Of a DNA stretch of 64,000 nucleotides, positions 57,609-64,000 are shown one piece after another. Each line of letters begins with the position of its first letter. Position 1 is the stretch's first letter. The stretch comes from Thiomicrorhabdus aquaedulcis. Lineage in GTDB: Bacteria > Pseudomonadota > Gammaproteobacteria > Thiomicrospirales > Thiomicrospiraceae. The position numbers and the translations under genes were made by a program. The stretch spans positions 2,356,001 to 2,420,000 of the forward strand of contig NZ_AP018722.1 of NCBI RefSeq assembly GCF_004001325.1, read 5' to 3'. A model generated the notes under the pieces. That model had not been told where the DNA came from, did no database searches, and was given only the letters and a program-made list of their open reading frames with translations.

Positions 57609-58079
57609 TTAGATTGATTTTACTAAGGCTTCAAGCATGTTGTTGTGCGCTGCTGCATCTACTTCTTTGTTCAGAATTTTTTCTGCACCAGATACAACAA
57701 GAGCAGCCACTTCTTTACGAAGCTCTTCTCTTGCACGACTTACTTCTTGCTCTATTTCTGCATGGGCGGAAGCTTTAATACGATCCGCTTCTTCAGCGGC
57801 TTTTACTTTCGCATCTTCTACGATTTCAGAGCCACGCTTTTCAGCTAGACCTAGTATATTTTGAGCTTGTGATTTAGCGTCTTTTAGCACCTCTTTGGCG
57901 CGTTGTTCGGCTAATTCAAGCTCATGCTTTCCTTTCTCGGCGGCTGAAAGGCCATCAGCGATTTTCTTCTGACGATCTTCCATTAACTTTGAAAGTGGCC
58001 CCCACAGTACCTTGTTCACAAACCAAATCAATAGCACAAATGCAATAATCTGGATGAGAAGCGTTGCGTTAATACTCAC
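57609..58079 (-). CDS. atpF: ATP synthase b subunit
   Basis: Peripheral-stalk subunit of 156 aa. An N-terminal membrane anchor (INATLLIQIIAFVLLIWFVN) is followed by a long charged coiled coil. WGPLSKLMEDRQKKIADGL is the conserved junction. Ten bases separate it from atpH. Confidence 0.97.
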   Translation of the reverse strand: MSINATLLIQIIAFVLLIWFVNKVLWGPLSKLMEDRQKKIADGLSAAEKGKHELELAEQRAKEVLKDAKSQAQNILGLAEKRGSEIVEDAKVKAAEEADRIKASAHAEIEQEVSRAREELRKEVAALVVSGAEKILNKEVDAAAHNNMLEALVKSI

Positions 58080-58140
58080 AGTGGTTACCTCGCCATTCGT
58101 TATTAATTAATACTTAATTGGATGCATTAAGTGTTTAGGA

Positions 58141-58431
58141 TTAAGCTCCTAAAGCGGCTTTCATTGCACCAACGAATGGGTTTGCGAACAAGAACCACAT
58201 TGCGAAAGCTAGGATAATGAATGGGAATGATTCCATCAAACCAGCAAAGATGAACATGTTAGTCATTAATGCTGGACGCATTTCTGGCTGACGTGCAATT
58301 CCTTCAAGAGTCTTAGAACAAATTAGACCCCAACCAATTGCTGAACCCAGACCAGCAGCAGCCAAAATTACACCTACACCAATAGCAGTTGCAGAGTAGA
58401 TATCAGCGATCATAGTAGCAGTTACTTCCAT
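58141..58431 (-). CDS. atpE: ATP synthase c subunit
   Basis: Proton-translocating ring subunit. From the ATG at 58431 (TTGGAG upstream) it has 96 aa in two hairpin helices. The loop is ARQPEM, and the proton-binding glutamate is in GLMESFPFII, where E. coli has aspartate. The ring is proton-type rather than sodium-type as far as can be judged by eye. An in-frame start 11 codons upstream lacks a ribosome binding site. Confidence 0.96.
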   Translation of the reverse strand: MEVTATMIADIYSATAIGVGVILAAAGLGSAIGWGLICSKTLEGIARQPEMRPALMTNMFIFAGLMESFPFIILAFAMWFLFANPFVGAMKAALGA

Positions 58432-58571
58432 CGATTTTCTCCAAAGTTTAAAGTTAAAAAACAAAGTTAAAAAGCTTTTTACCGTCGTATCAAATAATTA
58501 TGAAACGTAAGTAGGTGCGCTTAAACCCTTTTGATGTTTTATTGCTAAAACACCTATTCTTTTCTTGTTTA

Positions 58572-58582
58572 ACCAGGCCTGG

Positions 58583-58583
<1 letters not shown>
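58572..58583. repeat. 12-bp palindrome, copy 18
   Basis: A perfect copy in the atpB-atpE gap that overlaps the atpB stop. The atpB stop codon TGA is the start of the extended palindrome on the coding strand. Confidence 0.95.
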
Positions 58584-59811
<1,228 letters not shown>

Positions 59812-59838
59812 TTTTTTGCTCCACTTCTGGAGCTGTGT

Positions 59839-60075
59839 TTAATCGACTTGAAAGTTTATGGATTTTTGCATTCCGCCCACAAACCCCAGTACACCACACA
59901 ACATTAAAAATATGGGCATGGTGCCAAAAAGTTCATCTAAAAGATACCCTACAATAAACCCAGCAATAATCATTGAGGTAAAAATAGAACCTGCACTCAT
60001 TAACAGAATATTCAACCCAGGTTTAGGGGCTTCTGTTGACGCTTGGGGTGTTGATTCTTTTTTAATATCGCTCAT
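59839..60075 (-). CDS. atpZ: AtpZ/AtpI family protein
   Basis: A ~78-aa protein with two membrane helices (SAGSIFTSMIIAGFIVGYLL and MPIFLMLCGVLGFVGGM) and a polar N-terminus. It is the first gene of the atp operon and fits the AtpZ-type accessory family. I chose the ATG at 60075 because the open frame up to 60141 (with CLTCQYHYKS) looks unlike the family. Confidence 0.78.
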   Translation of the reverse strand: MSDIKKESTPQASTEAPKPGLNILLMSAGSIFTSMIIAGFIVGYLLDELFGTMPIFLMLCGVLGFVGGMQKSINFQVD

Positions 60076-60360
60076 TGGCTGCGCAAAACTCTTGTAATGA
60101 TACTGACAAGTTAAACATAGTTCAACCTTATCGGGCGCCAATCATAATGTTTTATGCCCCCAAAAGCTAGCTTGCAATCGGCTTTTTGCGGGTTAATTTT
60201 TACTTAAAAATGTGTGTTTTTAATACTCATAACAACATAATGTTATTTGGTTTTTTGAATCACAATATGTATTAAAAAACGCTTTATAATTTTTTTAAAA
60301 CATTTATTAAATACGCTAATGGGTCTTAATGTATTTTATTTATAGACCGATTTGGTTTTC
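60076..60360. other. Intergenic region between parB and the atp operon
   Basis: About 285 bp, strongly AT-rich in 60210-60360, between the 3' end of parB and the start of the atp operon (both minus). It presumably carries the atp promoter and parB terminator. I see no DnaA-box cluster. Confidence 0.4.
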
Positions 60361-61230
60361 TTAAAAATATCCCATTATTCGATTAAGCTCTTCTAAGTTT
60401 TTGTAACTTATTTCTAGCTTGCCAGCGCCATTAATACGATGATTAATTTTTACCTTGGTGTCTATCTTAGCCATCAGTAAATTTTGTTTTTCAACTAAAT
60501 CACTCAGGCCGGGTATTGCCTTCTGTTTAGCTGCTTTAATTAACTTATTGGGAATTAAATACTCTTGTGCAGCCTCTTCTATTTGACGTACTGACCAACC
60601 TTTGGCAATCGCTTTTTGCGCTAAATCTGCTTGCACGGTTTCAGGTAAACTAATAATAGCGCGGGCATGCCCCATTGACAGCTCACCTTGATGCAATGAA
60701 TCCTGAATGGCTTGGGGTAACTTAAGAAGTCTTAATAAATTGGATACGGCGGCACGTGAACGACCTACTGCATCGGCTACCGATTGCTGGGTGAGATCAA
60801 ACTCCACCAAAAGACGCTTTAGACCAATGGCAGTTTCAATTGGATTTAGGTCTTCGCGCTGAATGTTTTCTATAATGGCCATCGCCAAAGTTGCCTGGCC
60901 GTCGGCCTGACGAATAACCACTGGCACTTTATCTAAACCGGCCATTTTGGCGGCGCGCCAACGGCGCTCTCCCGCAATAATTTCAAAATGATTGTCGTTA
61001 AGCGGTCTTACAATAATAGGTTGAACCACGCCTTGTACTTTTATGGAGTTGGCTAGCTCTTGCAATGACTCTGTCGAAAACTGTTGCCGAGGCTGATACT
61101 GTCCAGGCTTTAGACATTCTACCGATACTTTTTCGATGCGCATGTCTGCGCTGCTGTTTTCAGCTTTTTGTTTTGCGCCAATCATGGCGTGAATACCAAG
61201 ATTTCCCATTCCAGAGCGTTTTTTTGACAC
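60361..61230 (-). CDS. parB: Chromosome-partitioning protein ParB
   Basis: ParB binds parS, spreads as a CTP-dependent clamp and recruits ParA/SMC. The 289-aa protein has the CTP-binding domain (QYQPRQQF, IIAGERRWRAAKM), a helix-turn-helix (SVADAVGRSRAAVSNLLRLL, ELSMGHARAI) and a C-terminal dimerisation domain. It lies 33 bp after parA in the usual order. Confidence 0.96.
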   Translation of the reverse strand: MSKKRSGMGNLGIHAMIGAKQKAENSSADMRIEKVSVECLKPGQYQPRQQFSTESLQELANSIKVQGVVQPIIVRPLNDNHFEIIAGERRWRAAKMAGLDKVPVVIRQADGQATLAMAIIENIQREDLNPIETAIGLKRLLVEFDLTQQSVADAVGRSRAAVSNLLRLLKLPQAIQDSLHQGELSMGHARAIISLPETVQADLAQKAIAKGWSVRQIEEAAQEYLIPNKLIKAAKQKAIPGLSDLVEKQNLLMAKIDTKVKINHRINGAGKLEISYKNLEELNRIMGYF

Positions 61231-61263
61231 CTTAATTCACCTTATTTCAATTAATCGGCTAGG

Positions 61264-62031
61264 TTACAACTGGGTTTTACGAATGAGTTCGTTTGCAAGC
61301 GCTAAATAGGCCATGGCACCGTTTGAAGCTGCGTCATAATCCAAAATGGATTCGCCGTAGCTAGGTGCTTCGGCCAATCGAACGTTTCTGGGAATAATGG
61401 TTTGCAATACTTTCATACCAAAATGGCTTACCAATTGGTTAGAAACATCATTGGCTAGATTATTACGGCGATCGTGCATGGTTCTTAAAAGGCCGTCAAT
61501 ATGCAAACTACTATTGAGCTGTGCTTGAATGGTTTCAATGGTGTCCATGAGCGACGACAAGCCTTCTAACGCAAAAAACTCGCACTGCACTGGCACGACA
61601 ATGCCGTCTGCGGCGGTGAGCGCGTTTAAGGTGAGCATGTTGAGCGTGGGCGGGCAATCGATAATAATGGCATCGTATTGATCGCGCACTTTTTTTAGCG
61701 CCTTTCGCAAACGTTTTGGCCCCATGTCTTCATTAAGCAAAGTGACTTCGGCGGCGGTTAAATCGCTGTTGGCCGGTAATAAATCGAGCTTGGCCAGTTC
61801 AATGGGCAATATCGCGTCTTTTATTTTGGTGTCGCCCACCAACACATCAAATACCGACAGGGTTAAGCTGTCTTTGTTGGCGCCAATGGCCACTGTGGCA
61901 TTGCCTTGGGGGTCTAAATCAATGAGTAAAATGGTTTTACCCAAACGCGCTAACGCCGCCGCTAAATTTACACTGGTGGTGGTTTTACCGACGCCACCTT
62001 TTTGGTTGGCTATTGCAATCACTCTTCCCAC
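61264..62031 (-). CDS. parA: Chromosome-partitioning ATPase ParA (Soj)
   Basis: A 255-aa deviant-Walker ATPase that moves ParB-parS complexes. It has the P-loop NQKGGVGKTTTSVNLA, DLDPQGNAT, IIDCPPTLN, and RNVRLAEAPSYG near the end. The length fits the chromosomal Soj type without an N-terminal DNA-binding extension. It is nine bases after rsmG. Confidence 0.97.
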   Translation of the reverse strand: MGRVIAIANQKGGVGKTTTSVNLAAALARLGKTILLIDLDPQGNATVAIGANKDSLTLSVFDVLVGDTKIKDAILPIELAKLDLLPANSDLTAAEVTLLNEDMGPKRLRKALKKVRDQYDAIIIDCPPTLNMLTLNALTAADGIVVPVQCEFFALEGLSSLMDTIETIQAQLNSSLHIDGLLRTMHDRRNNLANDVSNQLVSHFGMKVLQTIIPRNVRLAEAPSYGESILDYDAASNGAMAYLALANELIRKTQL

Positions 62032-62040
62032 GGTGCGTCC

Positions 62041-62687
62041 TTAAATGATATTGGTGCTTGGTTTGATGGCTTTAATAAGCATTCTTTGTGCTTGTAATCC
62101 TGGAACATGCAATTCAATCATCTCCTGCAGAGTGACCAGGCCTGGTAGGTTTGAATAATCTTCAAAATCTTTTTGCGCCTTCATCGCCCACCAAACTCCG
62201 TCTGCACTCAGTAAATGTTCGGTCCAATATAACATGTCGGCCAAAGACGCAAAGGCACGAGAAATAACGCCATCGTACAATGTATTGGGTTTATATTCTT
62301 CAACACGAGCATGAATGACCTGGCTGTTTTTTAGGCCTAACTCAGCTTTAGCCTGAATTAAAAACCGAGTTTTTTGCTGTTGCTGTCGAGTAAATCAACT
62401 TGACGCTCTGGATAACAAATCGCCAAGGGAATCCCAGGTAAACCACCGCCCGTGCCCACGTCTATAATGGACTGGCTGGAAATGTGCGGCACAACCGCCA
62501 AGCTGTCGAACAGGTGTTTAACCAACATTTCGCGCGGATCGCGAATCGCGGTTAAGTTGTAGACTTTGTTCCATTTTTGCAGCAGCGCCAAATACGCCAT
62601 TAACTGCTCTATTTGCATAGCATTTAGTGATAAATTTAAGACGCTTAAGCCTTTTTCGAGCTCGGCTTGTTGTACCAAAGAGGACAT
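62041..62687 (-). CDS. rsmG: 16S rRNA 7-methylguanosine methyltransferase, frameshifted
   Basis: RsmG (GidB) methylates G527 of 16S rRNA. The N-terminal half is in one frame ([46 protein letters not shown]). The frame breaks at the six-T run 62370-62375 (plus strand). With one added A on the coding strand it reads [13 protein letters not shown], then [21 protein letters not shown], to the end, giving 215 aa, the family length. Palindrome copy 19 lies in the second half and encodes LPGLV. Loss of rsmG in nature gives low-level streptomycin resistance, so a real null is conceivable, but a base-call error is likelier here. Confidence 0.9.
62135..62146. repeat. 12-bp palindrome, copy 19 (intragenic)
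   Basis: A perfect copy inside rsmG, encoding Leu-Pro-Gly-Leu-Val on the coding strand. Confidence 0.95.
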
Positions 62688-64000
62688 CTACTTGCCTCCT
62701 TGCGAGCGCCATTTTTAATGGCCACCAATAACAGTGAAAGTGCGGCTGGGGTGATGCCCTGAATGCGACTTGCCATGCCTAAATTAGCCGGCTTATGGGT
62801 GCGTAATTTTTGTTTTACTTCATTCGACAGACCCGACACGATGTCCAAGTCTAAATCGTCTGGAATTGTCACCGATTCGGAGCGTTTCATTTTTTCAATC
62901 TGCTGGGTTTGACGCTCTATGTAGCCTGAATATTTGGCTTCAATTTCAATTTGGTCAATCACCGTGGCATCCTGTACGCCCTCGCCAAACATATCCAGCG
63001 TCGCCAAGGCACTGTAAGCGACATTGGGGCGTTTTAGCAGATCAAACAATGTTTGTTCTTTGCTAAGCGGCAAATCCATTAACACTTCGGCTTGTTTGGC
63101 CTCATGGTGTGCGGGGTAAATCCAGGTGTCTTTTAAACGCTGGACTTCTAACGCCAACATTTCCATTTTGCTTTCAAAGGCCATCCAGCGTGCGTCGTCA
63201 ATCAAGCCCATTTCGCGCGCTATTGGGGTAAGACGCTGATCGGCGTTGTCTTCGCGCAGTATTAGACGGTACTCTGCGCGCGAGGTAAACATGCGGTACG
63301 GTTCATTGGTGCCCATGGTGATTAAATCGTCGACCAATACGCCAATATAGGCTTCATCACGACGTGGATACCACGGTGACTTTAACTGCGCACGCCGCGC
63401 TGCGTTAATACCGGCTAATAAACCCTGTGCCGCGGCTTCTTCGTAACCCGTTGTGCCGTTAATTTGTCCGGCAAAAAACAGGCCATGAATGGCTTGAGTT
63501 TCTAAACTGGGCTTTAAACCACGCGGATCAAAAAAATCGTACTCAATCGCGTAGCCTGGACGCATGATTTTAGCGTTTTCTAGGCCTTTCATGGAACGCA
63601 CAATCTTTAACTGTGTTTCGTACGGAAGACTGGTCGAAATACCATTGGGATAGAGCTCTGTGGTGGTTAACCCCTCTGGCTCAATAAACACCTGGTGACG
63701 GTCTTTGTCGGCAAAGCGCATCACTTTGTCTTCAATGGATGGACAATAACGCGGCCCAATGCTGTCAATTTCACCTTGCTCGGAATACATGGGCGATTGG
63801 TCTAAGGAAGCCATAATCGCTTCATGAGTTTGAGCGTTGGTGTAGGTAATGTAACAAGGAATTTGCTTAGGGTGCATGGTCACTTTGCCCATGTACGAGA
63901 AAACCGGTAATGGCGTGTCGCCAGGTTGAATCTGCATGGCATCAAAATTTACCGTGCGCGCATCAATACGCGGCGGTGTACCGGTTTTTAAACGACCCAC
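62645..64000 (-). CDS. mnmG: tRNA uridine modification enzyme MnmG, 5'-truncated by the window
   Basis: MnmG (GidA), with MnmE, forms cmnm5U at the wobble position of tRNA. The visible 451 residues start within the FAD-binding part at [18 protein letters not shown] and include [47 protein letters not shown] and [11 protein letters not shown]. About 200 N-terminal residues lie outside the window. As read, it overlaps rsmG by 43 bases and ends in an unusual tail. Adding one A to the AAAAA run (62712-62716) would end it [10 protein letters not shown] at a TAG directly before the rsmG ATG, a more natural end. Confidence 0.95.
   Translation of the reverse strand: MGRLKTGTPPRIDARTVNFDAMQIQPGDTPLPVFSYMGKVTMHPKQIPCYITYTNAQTHEAIMASLDQSPMYSEQGEIDSIGPRYCPSIEDKVMRFADKDRHQVFIEPEGLTTTELYPNGISTSLPYETQLKIVRSMKGLENAKIMRPGYAIEYDFFDPRGLKPSLETQAIHGLFFAGQINGTTGYEEAAAQGLLAGINAARRAQLKSPWYPRRDEAYIGVLVDDLITMGTNEPYRMFTSRAEYRLILREDNADQRLTPIAREMGLIDDARWMAFESKMEMLALEVQRLKDTWIYPAHHEAKQAEVLMDLPLSKEQTLFDLLKRPNVAYSALATLDMFGEGVQDATVIDQIEIEAKYSGYIERQTQQIEKMKRSESVTIPDDLDLDIVSGLSNEVKQKLRTHKPANLGMASRIQGITPAALSLLLVAIKNGARKEASRCPLWYNKPSSKKA

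Overview
The window is a contiguous chromosomal segment of a gammaproteobacterium. Several features suggest an aquatic, motile, envelope-rich lineage, possibly near the Thiomicrospira/Thiomicrorhabdus group; that placement is inference from gene content and cannot be confirmed without a search. The pointers are a KdnA/KdnB/KdsB route to 8-amino-Kdo, a classic atp operon, parAB with mnmG/rsmG (an origin-proximal neighbourhood), minCDE, two very large PAS-containing chemoreceptors and two c-di-GMP enzymes.

Layout. 1-900: aroK and the start of aroB (minus), with a mobile-type repeat between them. 1350-2560: a DUF2189 membrane protein and a small secreted ORF. 2.7-8.2 kb: gmk, kdnA, kdnB, kdsB and waaA, a lipopolysaccharide Kdo/Kdo8N block interrupted by a 269-bp inverted-repeat element. 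8.2-11.1 kb: rpoZ, spoT and ridA. 11.1-13.2 kb: zur and a COG0523 GTPase behind a perfect Zur-type palindrome, then a CPXCG-like zinc-ribbon protein. 13.4-18 kb: a globin-coupled diguanylate cyclase and a 971-aa chemoreceptor. 18-22.1 kb: EamA and AGCS transporters, a hydratase and a YebC/YeeN protein. 22.5-31 kb: an MBL-GAF-HD-GYP protein, an alpha/beta hydrolase, an ArsR-rhodanese fusion, an outer-membrane protein and a lipoprotein whose start codon is followed by a heptanucleotide repeat tract. 31-34.6 kb: an Rpn-like nuclease, minCDE and a Gln-rich secreted protein. 34.7-40.5 kb: small genes, an SDR, recG and ubiC. 40.7-45.1 kb: an unrecognised envelope module (OmpA lipoprotein, five-pass membrane protein, VWA-like secreted protein) and a DUF1840 protein. 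45.2-51.2 kb: a second large chemoreceptor, an envelope protein, ubiA and small genes. 51.2-60.1 kb: glmU and atpZIBEFHAGDC (minus). 60.3-64 kb: parB, parA, rsmG and mnmG (minus).

The strongest unexplained signal is a 12-bp perfect palindrome, ACCAGGCCTGGT, found 19 times (plus two copies of the 10-bp core). Fewer than 0.01 copies are expected by chance in 64 kb. It lies mostly between genes but also inside coding sequence, overlaps stop codons, and in one place forms the stem of a terminator. Three other repeat families are present: a ~160-178 bp element with gagacc...ggtctc ends, a 72-bp hairpin repeat, and the 269-bp nested inverted repeat.

At least five genes (COG0523 GTPase, HD-GYP protein, Gln-rich protein, OmpA lipoprotein, rsmG) are split by what looks like one missing base in an A or T homopolymer. 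This pattern points to sequencing or assembly undercalls rather than true pseudogenes, so I annotate them as single genes with a frameshift note.
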